Assembly (NCBI GenBank): GCA_026004535.1
Contig: BPJI01000002.1
Location: 5,156 to 69,155 of the forward strand
Length of the DNA: 64,000 nt
Source of the DNA: Candidatus Parcubacteria bacterium
Lineage (GTDB): Bacteria > Patescibacteria > Paceibacteria > UBA6257 > HR35
Reading direction: 5' to 3'
Shown here: piece by piece, positions 52,568-60,860 of the stretch
How the letters are laid out: every line of letters begins with the position of its first letter
How positions within the stretch are numbered: position 1 is the stretch's first letter
Position numbers and translations under genes: made by a program
Notes under the pieces: generated by a model
What the model saw: the letters and a program-made list of their open reading frames with translations, nothing else
What the model was told of the DNA's origin: nothing
Database searches by the model: none

Positions 52568-52753
52568 TCAATCCAGGGCTCTTATTCTTGAGCCCTTTCT
52601 TTTTGTCTCCTCAACACTGACACACAGGATTTTTGCACCTGTTTTAATATCACTATGTTCACCGTGTTTTAGTAAATCTTCTTCTAATACGTGGGGGTGT
52701 TTAGACACGCCCACCTCTTTAGTTGTTTTTTTAATTTTTTCTGTTTTTTTCAT
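52568..52753 (-). CDS. Small conserved basic protein, paralogue of the gene at 46419-46601
   Basis: 61 residues, sharing EVGVSK, PH-x-LEED-x-LKH, DIKTG and the terminal RKGSRIRALD with the first copy, about 80% identity over 49 residues. Its leader (52751-52843) is nearly the same, in inverted orientation, as the leader of the 84-residue gene at 54820. It has its own strong terminator, so it is a single-gene unit, probably well expressed. Function unknown. Confidence 0.75.
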   Translation of the reverse strand: MKKTEKIKKTTKEVGVSKHPHVLEEDLLKHGEHSDIKTGAKILCVSVEETKRKGSRIRALD

Positions 52754-52843
52754 AGTTTTTAAATTTTAAAGTTTACACCATAATATGACGAACATGCCTG
52801 AATCCATTGCGACCAGCGGGTTTGAGCCACTTTTTGACTTCTT
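52751..52843. repeat. Left arm of a 92-base inverted repeat around a methyltransferase
   Basis: Matches the reverse complement of 54731-54822 with about four mismatches and one indel in 93 bases. It contains the start codon and whole leader of the 61-residue gene and, at its outer end, the TTTG of the methyltransferase promoter. It has a G+C-rich core (GACCAGCGGG) unlike other intergenic DNA. Confidence 0.9.
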
Positions 52844-52862
52844 TCATTTTTTATTATCTTTG
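52833..52862 (+). promoter_or_regulatory. Promoter of the DPPY methyltransferase, TTTG-N18-TATCTTTG
   Basis: TTTG at 52833-52836 and TATCTTTG at 52855-52862, 18 bases apart, 17 bases before ATG 52880. The -33 half lies inside the inverted-repeat arm, so recombination between arms would keep it. Confidence 0.75.
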
Positions 52863-52879
52863 TGCAAATACTTATTGTT

Positions 52880-54163
52880 ATGAATAAATACGGTTTAAAC
52901 TTCATTGGAAAAGAATATGCAATAAATCTATATCAAAAAGAAACTGAAAAAAAGTTATATTTAAACGAAAGTTTAAGCAGAAACACCTATGAAACCAACA
53001 ATATTGTGATACAAGGTGATAATTTAGAGGCATTGAAACTATTAAAGAAAGATTATGAAGGTAAAATAAAGTGTATTTATATTGACCCGCCGTATAACAC
53101 AGGAAACAAATTTGTTTACAACGATAAGTTTAATGATTTAGAACTATTCAGCATATTGGGAATAGATAAGAAAGAGTCACGCAAATTAAGAACGAAAAAG
53201 GGGCATAATGCATGGTTGACATTTATGTATCCACGATTGATGTTGGCAAGGGATTTATTGAGCGACGACGGTGTGATTTTTATCAGCATAGATGATAATG
53301 GGTTTTCAAATTTGAAGTTAATATGTGATGAAATTTTTGGGGAGGAGAATTTTGTGGCTACACTTATACATCAAAGAGCCAAGGGAGGCGGACAAGCCAA
53401 GCATATAGTAAAAGGGCATGATTACATATTGTTGTATAGTAAAAATATAAATTTAATTAAACCTTTAAGAAGAGATAAAACCAAAAAGTATAAAATTATT
53501 GATAAAAATGGAAAAAAATATATTTATAATGATGATGTTGTTAGAAAAACTTTCGGTAAATATAACAAAAACATGGGAGACAGAAGATGTTATTATGAAG
53601 AATTAAATAAATACAAGAATGAAGCACAGGTTAAAAAAATTAAAGAAAAGATTAATAACGGAGAATACTTTTTAGAAAAAACAGAATCAGGTTTACATAA
53701 AATATGTAAGTTAGAACCACTTGAAGAAGCGTATTCAAAAGTTTATTCAATTATTAATAGTAATGATAGCACTATTAAAGTTTTATCTGAAAAAGGTATC
53801 GAAGATTTAGAAAAACTTAACATACCAGTTTTTACTTATCCTAAACCAGTTGAATTAATAAAGTTTTTAATAAAATCTTTACCCGAAAACAACATCATCC
53901 TCGACTTCTTCGCAGGCAGTGGCACTACAGGACACGCAGTGATGCAACTAAATGCCGAAGACGGGGGCAACCGTAAATTTATACTCGTTCAATTGGATGA
54001 ACCGTTAAAAGAAGGAACGAAAGCATATCAATATTGCATTGAGCATAATTTAAAACCTGTGCTTTCATCCCTTACTATTGAAAGATTGAAAAAGGCAGGC
54101 GATATAATTAAGAATAATGGCAATAATGTGGATATAGGATTTAAGGTTTATGATTTAATATAA
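52880..54163 (+). CDS. Type III Mod-like DNA methyltransferase (beta class)
   Basis: 427 residues from ATG 52880; the upstream GTG at 52862 is rejected because it overlaps the -7 element. Motif IV DPPYNTGNKF (69-78), the type III landmark GHNAWLTFMYPRL, GVIFISIDDNG and, near the end, motif I FFAGSGTTGHAVM (about 344-356) with GNRKFILVQLDEP. The order IV then I is that of the beta class. It is shorter than typical type III Mod subunits (about 600 or more) because the target-recognition region is reduced. No Res partner. It lies between two 92-base inverted repeats, suggesting a cassette. Confidence 0.85.
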   Translation: MNKYGLNFIGKEYAINLYQKETEKKLYLNESLSRNTYETNNIVIQGDNLEALKLLKKDYEGKIKCIYIDPPYNTGNKFVYNDKFNDLELFSILGIDKKESRKLRTKKGHNAWLTFMYPRLMLARDLLSDDGVIFISIDDNGFSNLKLICDEIFGEENFVATLIHQRAKGGGQAKHIVKGHDYILLYSKNINLIKPLRRDKTKKYKIIDKNGKKYIYNDDVVRKTFGKYNKNMGDRRCYYEELNKYKNEAQVKKIKEKINNGEYFLEKTESGLHKICKLEPLEEAYSKVYSIINSNDSTIKVLSEKGIEDLEKLNIPVFTYPKPVELIKFLIKSLPENNIILDFFAGSGTTGHAVMQLNAEDGGNRKFILVQLDEPLKEGTKAYQYCIEHNLKPVLSSLTIERLKKAGDIIKNNGNNVDIGFKVYDLI

Positions 54164-54195
54164 AAAAATATAGCGTAAACATTAAAAAATAAAAA

Positions 54196-54654
54196 ATGAA
54201 GACAAAATTTGAAACAAAGTGGAGTATTTCATACGACTATAAAACATCGGACGGGTTTTTTTTTAAAAGGGATTATGGAAAGTACCGTTCGGGATTACTT
54301 TGGATATATAAGGATGGAGTAATATATGTGGCGGAAGATGAGGACTTGGGCGAAGACCTTATATTTTTGAGAAATGCTGTGCACGGCACTATATTGTGGA
54401 TAGCAAGAGGAAATTTTGGACAAACCAAAAATGACACTAATGCCTTTTGGTTTGATCCGCATGGTTCCTATATACTTATTTGCGTTGATTGTGGTGGTGG
54501 TTTCAAAAAGAGTCTTGGATATGCAGATAATTGGGTGCTGCAAAAAGCAATTTACTACCATCGGGTTGTTTCAAAATGCGGCGAAATAGGGCTCGTTTGG
54601 ATAATCTTGGATCTTAATGATATTACACAATCAGACAACGCTGCTAATTTTTAA
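54196..54654 (+). CDS. Hypothetical protein inside the methyltransferase cassette
   Basis: 152 residues, rich in Gly, Trp and aromatic residues, G+C-richer than surrounding genes, with Cys residues in LICVDCGGG and VSKCGEIG. 32 bases after the methyltransferase and within the inverted repeats. It could be a cognate accessory protein (for example an inhibitor or degenerate nuclease), but no motif supports this. Confidence 0.55.
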   Translation: MKTKFETKWSISYDYKTSDGFFFKRDYGKYRSGLLWIYKDGVIYVAEDEDLGEDLIFLRNAVHGTILWIARGNFGQTKNDTNAFWFDPHGSYILICVDCGGGFKKSLGYADNWVLQKAIYYHRVVSKCGEIGLVWIILDLNDITQSDNAANF

Positions 54655-54730
54655 TTCTAAATTTAAAAGTTCTACCTTGTAAAAAATATCTATATATTAA
54701 ATCAAAAGTTCATTTAACATGATAAAACAT

Positions 54731-54822
54731 AAGAAGTCAAAAAGTGGCTCAAACCCGCTGGTCGCAATGGATTGAGGTGTTTTCGTCATATTATGGTGTA
54801 AACTTTAAAATTTAAAACTATG
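54731..54822. repeat. Right arm of the 92-base inverted repeat
   Basis: Reverse-complement copy of 52751-52843. It provides the leader and the start codon of the 84-residue gene at 54820. The identical leader in front of two unrelated small genes suggests a regulatory unit (promoter plus 5' RNA) that was duplicated. Confidence 0.9.
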
Positions 54823-55074
54823 AAAAATTACAGAAGAGAAGTAAAAAGATCGCAAGGTAGTTTTCTTAAATTTTGGGAAATTTGCCTCGATGAAGGGTAC
54901 TTCATCGGGGATTGGCCGTTTGTAATGGCGGCCTATACCATCTTCCTCGAAGATGGAGGGAGGAGAACGAGTCAAACAGAAAAAGAGTACCGGGAACTCA
55001 TGTCCCGGTATGAAGCTCCATCAGCCATGAAAGAGGAAAAAATAAAAAAGGGCATGTTCGGTGAAACCGAATAA
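54820..55074 (+). CDS. Small hypothetical protein under the duplicated leader
   Basis: 84 residues, starting MKNYRREVKRSQGSFLKFW, with helical segments, an E-D-G-G-R-R turn and a basic N-terminus. G+C-richer than neighbours. Its stop lies inside the hairpin of its own terminator. Unrelated in sequence to the 61-residue protein that shares its leader. Function unknown. Confidence 0.65.
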   Translation: MKNYRREVKRSQGSFLKFWEICLDEGYFIGDWPFVMAAYTIFLEDGGRRTSQTEKEYRELMSRYEAPSAMKEEKIKKGMFGETE

Positions 55075-55087
55075 TGCCCTTTTTTTA
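55044..55087 (+). terminator. Two-part hairpin terminator overlapping a stop codon
   Basis: GGGCAT (55050-55055) pairs with ATGCCC (55074-55079), and the inner TTCGGT with ACCGAA, flanked by A and T runs. The TAA of the preceding gene (55072-55074) is part of it. Confidence 0.85.
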
Positions 55088-55157
55088 TTTAAAGGTGACC
55101 ACGACCTGTAACGTGAAACACCTGCCGTGTGGTGCAGGCAGTTAAATTAAAACTTTT

Positions 55158-55604
55158 ATGGAAACTATAATATTACATCAAAACAAGAAATTTAGAATGT
55201 ATAGCGAAAGAGGCGGCATGACTTGGAGAATATTAAAATTGTTCTCTGAGGATACTCTTATCAACGAGGTAAGAGTGTCTGTAGCCGCATTGGAAAGTGA
55301 AAAAGGATTAGGTCTGTACGACCAAATCCATGAAATGCTATATGGAGATTATTATAATAAAATCTCTATAATAGCATGGAGGTATCAAAGCGACATATCA
55401 GAATACATGAACTATAGGGATGGGTATCGTTTTATAAAATTGTATCTTGCGTCAGATAATCAAATTATAATAGATACACACAAAGGAATATATCTTTTGT
55501 CCCAAGCGGACGAGATATATTCCCGAAGCGCCTCATTTACTATAGGAATTGCGAAAATAGTTGCGCACTTCATGAAAGAAAAATTGAATATTCATATATT
55601 CTAA
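55158..55604 (+). CDS. GG-motif hypothetical protein
   Basis: 148 residues. RMYSERGGMTWRIL (about 13-26) is another Y-x-E-R-G-G motif near the N-terminus. The rest is an alpha/beta domain. Preceded by a short G+C-rich leader with a small hairpin (CCTGC, GCAGG at about 55120-55138) and followed by a terminator, so it is a single-gene unit. Function unknown. Confidence 0.6.
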   Translation: METIILHQNKKFRMYSERGGMTWRILKLFSEDTLINEVRVSVAALESEKGLGLYDQIHEMLYGDYYNKISIIAWRYQSDISEYMNYRDGYRFIKLYLASDNQIIIDTHKGIYLLSQADEIYSRSASFTIGIAKIVAHFMKEKLNIHIF

Positions 55605-55613
55605 AAGAAAAAT

Positions 55614-55635
55614 GGGCACTTGATGCCCTTTTTTA
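55614..55635 (+). terminator. Rho-independent terminator
   Basis: GGGCA-CTTGA-TGCCC followed by six T residues, 10 bases after the stop of the 148-residue gene. It separates that gene from the recombination pair. Confidence 0.8.
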
Positions 55636-55657
55636 AATAAATATTAAAATTAAAACT

Positions 55658-56596
55658 ATGAGCGAAAAAAATAACATCAAAGATATAAGAAAAAATAAAT
55701 TAGGGGCAACAGATATTGTTGCGATAAATCTGTTAAGCCCCTTCAAAACACCGTTGGATGTCTATCTTGAAAAGGTAGACAATATTGATACGGTGGATGA
55801 AACAAACGAAAATATTGTATTGGGCAAGTGCCTTGAAAAAGGTATTGCAGAGGCATTTTGCCAAATACATTCTTATAAATTGTCTGAATTGATTGACGAA
55901 AAGTCAAGGCAATTCATACACCCTGAATATGATTTTATTTCATGTATGATAGATTATATTTGCCTCGACGAATCGGGGAATTTTAACATACTTGAGATCA
56001 AAAACGTAACCGGTGCGGTTAAAGAACCGCACAGCCATTATGCTGCACAGTTAAAGATACAAATGTACATTACGGGCGTAGAAAGGGGGATACTGTGTTA
56101 TTATGATTCTTACGGCTTAAAGCACTTTGATTTTGAATTGGACAATACAAAAAAAGAAGTGGAAAAAATGATAGAAAAGGCTGTAGAGTTTTGGAACGAA
56201 CATATTGTAAACAAAGTTCCGCCAAAACCTGTCACAATGGAAGATTTGGGAAAAATAGAAACAGAAAACATAGAGATGACGATAGAATCAGGTATGATAA
56301 ATGACGGGACGTTGGAGAACGATATTGTTTATTGGTGGAATCAATACAAAGAAGCGAAAAAATATGAAGGCTTGTACAAGAAAAAATCAGAGGACGCAGA
56401 GAAAAGGATAGTGCAAGCAATTGCGAATAAATTGCAAAACATACCCTCATCTTTGATTGTCAATGATGGGGGAAAAAAATTATTCAAATTGAAAAAAATT
56501 CAAGCAAGATATTTGGATAATGATAAAATAAAAGAAGAGTTGGGCGATAGGATTGAGGATTTTTACAAATTAAAATCATTTTTCCGTTTATATTGA
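55658..56596 (+). CDS. YqaJ/lambda-exonuclease-type recombination nuclease
   Basis: 312 residues. Glu60 in GKCLEKGIAEAF, Asp99 in CMIDYI, Glu113-x-Lys115 in NILEIKNV, and HYAAQLKIQMYITG with its Gln form the PD-(D/E)xK core of YqaJ/lambda Exo enzymes. It should resect double-strand ends 5' to 3' and load the single-strand annealing protein encoded next. The C-terminal 100 residues are helical. It starts a recombination operon. Confidence 0.85.
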   Translation: MSEKNNIKDIRKNKLGATDIVAINLLSPFKTPLDVYLEKVDNIDTVDETNENIVLGKCLEKGIAEAFCQIHSYKLSELIDEKSRQFIHPEYDFISCMIDYICLDESGNFNILEIKNVTGAVKEPHSHYAAQLKIQMYITGVERGILCYYDSYGLKHFDFELDNTKKEVEKMIEKAVEFWNEHIVNKVPPKPVTMEDLGKIETENIEMTIESGMINDGTLENDIVYWWNQYKEAKKYEGLYKKKSEDAEKRIVQAIANKLQNIPSSLIVNDGGKKLFKLKKIQARYLDNDKIKEELGDRIEDFYKLKSFFRLY

Positions 56597-56628
56597 TTAT
56601 TAATTTATTAACCCAAAAATATAATGTT

Positions 56629-57423
56629 ATGAGCATAATGACAAAAACCTACGAAAAATTAAAAAAGTGCCATCCGATTTATACGAATGTGCCGTATGAT
56701 GACAGCAAATGCAAAGAATTTGCTTTTGCTATCTCAAAATTTAAGAAAAATATTTTAGAATCATCTATTGTAGGGGCTTATCTCAAATATGTAAACCTTA
56801 ATTTGTCGTTAAGAGAAGAGTTGGGAGAGTTGTATCTTATCCCATACAGAGTCAGAAACTCTAAAGAAGACCTTTATATTATTCAGATGACCTTTGGATA
56901 TAAAGGTATAAGAAAATGGCTACTTCAAAGTAAAAATATTAAAAACATCATTGCAAACACCGTTTGCATAAGCGACCACATTCATATTGACTTTGGTAAT
57001 ATGACCGTTGAGCATAGCATAAAAGATTATACAGTAAAACGTTCAGACCCTGACAATATTATAGGCGTGTATGCCATTGTTTACTTTACCGACGGAGAAA
57101 GATACATAAAGTATCTATCAAAAGATGATATTGAACGTTATAGGTTGCAAAACCCAGACCAAAAGAAAGATGAAATACGTGGTATTTGGGCTAATTATTA
57201 TGACTATATGATAAAAGGAAAGTTGATAAAATCATTGCACAACGATATACCGTTGGAAGCGGATGTATTAAAGGCAATACAATTGGATAATGCCATAATA
57301 AAGGACGTGGAGGAGGTTGATTATGTGAATGCCGAAGAAGTATTTAATGAGAATGAAAGCAATAAAAATAATGATGGCGATAAAGATTCTAAAAATGAAA
57401 GTGATACTAAAAATGAAAGTTAA
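56629..57423 (+). CDS. recT-like: RecT-family single-strand annealing protein
   Basis: 264 residues from ATG 56629 (ATG 56638 also possible). LSLREELGELYLIPYRVR, IIQMTFGYKGIRKWL and VYAIVYFTDGERYIKYLSK follow the RecT core, in which N-L-x-L-x-x-x-x-G-x-x-Y-L-I-P-Y and Q-M-x-x-G-Y-K-G are conserved. The last 30 residues are an acidic Asn/Ser/Asp tail. Partner of the exonuclease 32 bases upstream. Together they give end-dependent recombination, as in lambda Red or Rac. Confidence 0.85.
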   Translation: MSIMTKTYEKLKKCHPIYTNVPYDDSKCKEFAFAISKFKKNILESSIVGAYLKYVNLNLSLREELGELYLIPYRVRNSKEDLYIIQMTFGYKGIRKWLLQSKNIKNIIANTVCISDHIHIDFGNMTVEHSIKDYTVKRSDPDNIIGVYAIVYFTDGERYIKYLSKDDIERYRLQNPDQKKDEIRGIWANYYDYMIKGKLIKSLHNDIPLEADVLKAIQLDNAIIKDVEEVDYVNAEEVFNENESNKNNDGDKDSKNESDTKNES

Positions 57424-57446
57424 AAATATTCATAAAATAAATAAAT

Positions 57447-57749
57447 ATGAAGAAGCAAATGAAACAGAATTATGAATTAAAAAGATACGATGCATACCAT
57501 TTATTTGACAATGTTTACCGTGTAAAAATAGGAATGTTTGTATGTGGCTTTGAAAACTATCAAGACGCAGAAGAATATCTTAAGCAAAATAAAGACAAAT
57601 GTGCAACGGCGTATATTTATGAAGCGGAATTAGAGGAGGGTAACACCGTGAATATTTTAAGTAGGGCATATTGTGGATACGGGGATGATGACAAAGGTTC
57701 ATATTCTTATCACGGCACAACGTTTTATATTGGTGTATTGGAAAAATGA
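57447..57749 (+). CDS. Hypothetical protein of the recombination operon
   Basis: 100 residues, with FENYQDAEEYLKQNKDK and a Gly/Tyr-rich segment (YCGYGDDDKGSYSYHG). Small alpha/beta protein, no known family. 23 bases after recT. Confidence 0.55.
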   Translation: MKKQMKQNYELKRYDAYHLFDNVYRVKIGMFVCGFENYQDAEEYLKQNKDKCATAYIYEAELEEGNTVNILSRAYCGYGDDDKGSYSYHGTTFYIGVLEK

Positions 57750-57823
57750 GTGAAATGGATAGTAAGTTAAAAAAAAGAAAACATGTAATTTTGGAAACAT
57801 CATTCTAAAAAATAAATTAAATT

Positions 57824-58243
57824 ATGGAAATGTTAAACATGTCAAAGAAAAAATTAGAAATTTCAAGTAGTGAAATTGCAAGGCAATTCTGCATAGACAA
57901 CAATATTGAATTGCCTAAAGGAAGTGAAGAAGCATTGGAATACGGAAAAAATTTTGAGAATGTTATTAGCAGTGCTTTGCATTTTTCATATAAATATGGA
58001 TATACGGGAAACTTAAAAGAGTATATAAAATCACATAAGCATATCTTAATTAAAGGTATGCAGGAAATGATGGATTTCAACAATATTGTGATTGATACGG
58101 AAATAAAATTAGACGATTATGATGCAAAATACGATTATTTAGATTCGTTGACATTCAAACAAATTGAAGCAATGGCAGGTGAGAAACTTTTAGATTATTT
58201 CATTAAAGGTATTAAAATAAATGATACTTTTGAAAAGCAATAG
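57824..58243 (+). CDS. Hypothetical protein
   Basis: 139 residues starting MEMLNMSKKKLEISSSEIAR, helical and acidic, soluble. Alternative start at the Met in residue 6. No recognised motif. It lies between the recombination genes and a methyltransferase. Confidence 0.55.
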   Translation: MEMLNMSKKKLEISSSEIARQFCIDNNIELPKGSEEALEYGKNFENVISSALHFSYKYGYTGNLKEYIKSHKHILIKGMQEMMDFNNIVIDTEIKLDDYDAKYDYLDSLTFKQIEAMAGEKLLDYFIKGIKINDTFEKQ

Positions 58244-58253
58244 AACCGCCCGT

Positions 58254-58263
58254 GATAATTATC
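58254..58263. promoter_or_regulatory. Perfect 10-base palindrome, possible operator
   Basis: GATAATTATC lies 57 bases before the methyltransferase start, with a related ACGATAATGATAAT about 30 bases on. It could be a regulator site. Weak evidence. Confidence 0.25.
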
Positions 58264-58319
58264 GAGGAAGTAAAGAAATTGAACCAAAACGATAATGATA
58301 ATATTTAAATCTTAAACCA

Positions 58320-59072
58320 ATGAATTGGAAAGAAAAATTCCCAAAGGAAAACAGGTATTTTGAAACTGACAACGGGATATTATATTGCGGGGATTGTTTA
58401 GAAATTTTACCAAAATTCCCGGAAATGGAAATTGATTTGGTTTTAACCGACCCGCCGTATGGAATTAATTTCAATTCTAATGTCCCGAAAAAAGGTAGAG
58501 AAAAAGAACTGATTAAGAACGATGATAGCATAGATACACTTTTAAAATTATTTAATGAATCCTTGAAAAATTTAACAAGAATATTGAAAGATGATGCAGA
58601 GATTTATTGGTTTTGCAGTGCCGGTGGAAGAGTTTCACCTTATGCATATCTGGCAATAGAATTAGAGAAATATTATCCCATTTTTAAGCATAAGAATTTA
58701 CTCGTTTGGGACAAACTTAGCCCTGGCTTTGGCTGGGATTGGAGATATCAGCATGAGTTAATTATTCAGATAGTGAAAGGTAAAGGTATCAAAAATACCG
58801 ACAGCGGTGCTTCGAATATTATACGTGCAAAAAAAGTCATCCCGCAAATGGACGAGCACCCGACGCCCAAAAGCACGAATGTAATCAATCAAATTTTAAT
58901 TAGGAAACCATCGGATGTAGTCCTTGATATGTTTTTAGGCAGTGGCACAACGGCATTTTGCTGTGAAAAATCAAATCGTAAATGGATAGGAATAGAAATC
59001 GAGCCAAAATACTGCGAAATGGCAAAAAAAAGGATAGAATCCGAAGCCAAACAATTAAAATTAAACCTATGA
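58320..59072 (+). CDS. DNA methyltransferase, beta class (DPPY ... FLGSGTT)
   Basis: 250 residues. ILYCGDCLEILPKFP (20-34), motif IV DPPYGINFNS (44-53), HELIIQIVKGKG and motif I VVLDMFLGSGTTAFCCEKSN (about 199-218) with KWIGIEIEPKYCEMAKKRI. This compact plan is that of phage N6-adenine or N4-cytosine methylases. No cognate nuclease. Probably protects viral DNA from host restriction or marks it. Target sequence cannot be read from the protein. Confidence 0.85.
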   Translation: MNWKEKFPKENRYFETDNGILYCGDCLEILPKFPEMEIDLVLTDPPYGINFNSNVPKKGREKELIKNDDSIDTLLKLFNESLKNLTRILKDDAEIYWFCSAGGRVSPYAYLAIELEKYYPIFKHKNLLVWDKLSPGFGWDWRYQHELIIQIVKGKGIKNTDSGASNIIRAKKVIPQMDEHPTPKSTNVINQILIRKPSDVVLDMFLGSGTTAFCCEKSNRKWIGIEIEPKYCEMAKKRIESEAKQLKLNL

Positions 59073-59103
59073 ACCTTTAAGCATAATAATATAATTTAAA
59101 GTT

Positions 59104-59388
59104 ATGAGAAATGTTTATTATTTTAAATTTATAAAAAACGCTTATTACTTTACTGTTTTAGAAATTAAAAATACGGGAGAGAATAAAGATACGAAAGAGT
59201 TTTTTAACTTTAAATTGTATAAATTTGTTTGCACTATAGAAGAGTTTAAAAAAATAATACAACAAAGAAAGATAAAATTTAAATGGATTGAAGTTTATAC
59301 TTTTAACGACAACGAAGATTTTGAGTTGTTTGATAGAGTTTATTCTATTGAAGAATTAAACTCTATAGAACCTATAAATAAACAATAA
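59104..59388 (+). CDS. Hypothetical protein
   Basis: 94 residues starting MRNVYYFKFIKNAYYF, small alpha/beta, acidic C-terminus. Between methyltransferase and membrane protein genes. No family recognised. Confidence 0.5.
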   Translation: MRNVYYFKFIKNAYYFTVLEIKNTGENKDTKEFFNFKLYKFVCTIEEFKKIIQQRKIKFKWIEVYTFNDNEDFELFDRVYSIEELNSIEPINKQ

Positions 59389-59400
59389 AAACATACAATT

Positions 59401-59802
59401 ATGAAAGATATTGACATTAAAAATTTCCAAGACACCATAATGAGATTTTTTTTGTTTGAATACATAATATTATCCTATTATTATTGGGATTTAAATCCCA
59501 AACATTGGGGCATTCCCATTATTGGTTTCATATTTATCATGATAACGACATTCACAGTATCACTTATTCTGCAATTAATAGGCGATTTATTTTCTCAATT
59601 ATATTTTATGTTTCTTTGCATATATACTTTTGTTTATGTCTTATTATTCGTTTTGTTTGAGTGGAATATCAATCCGGTGAAATGGGATGCGGATGTTAGG
59701 ATGTATTGTAAATATGGTTTTGTTTATTTGATGTTGCATATATTTTTTATGATATTAAATTATTTTTACGAACATGCAAAAAAGGATGAAGAAAATAAGT
59801 AA
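59401..59802 (+). CDS. Four-span membrane protein
   Basis: 133 residues with four hydrophobic stretches (about 13-29, 37-56, 63-83 and 103-122) and a charged end (HAKKDEENK). Repeated short motif N-P-K-H-W / N-P-V-K-W before spans 2 and 4 suggests an internal duplication. Possibly a host-membrane modifier or superinfection factor. Function unknown. Confidence 0.6.
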   Translation: MKDIDIKNFQDTIMRFFLFEYIILSYYYWDLNPKHWGIPIIGFIFIMITTFTVSLILQLIGDLFSQLYFMFLCIYTFVYVLLFVLFEWNINPVKWDADVRMYCKYGFVYLMLHIFFMILNYFYEHAKKDEENK

Positions 59803-59884
59803 AACTTACAAAGATTGTTTTGGAAGAGAAGTGATATATATTAAAAAGTAAATTGAGAGCAATAATATTTAAAATTATAAAAAT

Positions 59885-60736
59885 ATGATTAAAAAAAATG
59901 TAATAGGCAGCATTGCCCCATTCGCTTGGTATGGGGGGAAGCAGAGAATAGCACACAAGATAATTAAAATACTTCCTAAGCATAAAGTATATGTAGAAGT
60001 TTTCGGAGGCAGCGGTGCAGTGCTGTTTGCGAAAAATCCCAATGTATCAGAGTTAGAAGTGTATAATGACATTGATAAAAATGTTTATACTTTTTTTAAA
60101 GTGTTGCGAGATAAAAATAAAGCAAACGAATTGGTGCGAATGCTTGAATTGACGCCATATTCACGGGATATGCATAAAGAAGCAAAAGAGATGTTGGAAA
60201 AAACTAACGATGATTTAATGCGAGCGTATTACTTCTTTGTCAATGTAGAAATGGGGTTTTCAGGGAGTTTGAATGCTGGTTTTAGTTATTCAATTAAAGA
60301 TAAAATTGACGTAAAAAGATTTAGGAATAAAGTTGATAAGTTAGAATTATTTTCTGATAGATTAAAATATGTGCAGATAGAAAACATTGACTTTGCAGAA
60401 CTGATAAATAAATATGATACACAAGATACTCTGTTCTACCTTGACCCGCCTTATGTTGCGGATACTCGCAGGACTTTTAATGATTACAAACACGAGTTAA
60501 ATAATGATAGACATAAAGAATTAGTAGATATGTTATTGAACATTAAAGGCAATGCAGTATTGAGTGGATACAATAATGATATTTACAAACCCTTGACTGA
60601 CGCAGGATGGAATCGGTATGAGATTAAAACACACTGTATGTCATCAAACTCGAAAAATACTAATAACAAAAGAGAAAGCAGGATAGAAGTGCTGTGGATA
60701 AAAAATGAAACTCCTCAAAACTTATTTAGCATATGA
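59885..60736 (+). CDS. dam-like: Dam-like D12-class adenine methyltransferase
   Basis: 283 residues. FAWYGGKQRI (about 13-22) is the D12 entry motif, EVFGGSGAVLFAK (about 38-50) is motif I, NVEMGFSGSLNAGFSY is the conserved middle, and FYLDPPYVADTR (about 186-197) is motif IV. This alpha-class family includes Dam and DpnIIA, which methylate adenine, often in GATC. The target here is not certain. An in-frame run of 23 codons follows the TGA (60737-60808). Third methylase in the right third of the window. Confidence 0.9.
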   Translation: MIKKNVIGSIAPFAWYGGKQRIAHKIIKILPKHKVYVEVFGGSGAVLFAKNPNVSELEVYNDIDKNVYTFFKVLRDKNKANELVRMLELTPYSRDMHKEAKEMLEKTNDDLMRAYYFFVNVEMGFSGSLNAGFSYSIKDKIDVKRFRNKVDKLELFSDRLKYVQIENIDFAELINKYDTQDTLFYLDPPYVADTRRTFNDYKHELNNDRHKELVDMLLNIKGNAVLSGYNNDIYKPLTDAGWNRYEIKTHCMSSNSKNTNNKRESRIEVLWIKNETPQNLFSI

Positions 60737-60860
60737 AGTAAGAAGGATCAGTTGGAAGTGATGAGCAAACTAACTGAACAAGGTTGGTATTGCGAATTTG
60801 TTACATAAGTGCAACAAGTTGAAAGCATAATAAATAAACTAAAATCTAAAACTTAAAACT

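Noticed and set aside
52862..52879. GTG start for the type III Mod-like methylase
   Set aside because: The GTG overlaps the -7 promoter element, so it would lie before the transcription start; ATG 52880 is preferred.
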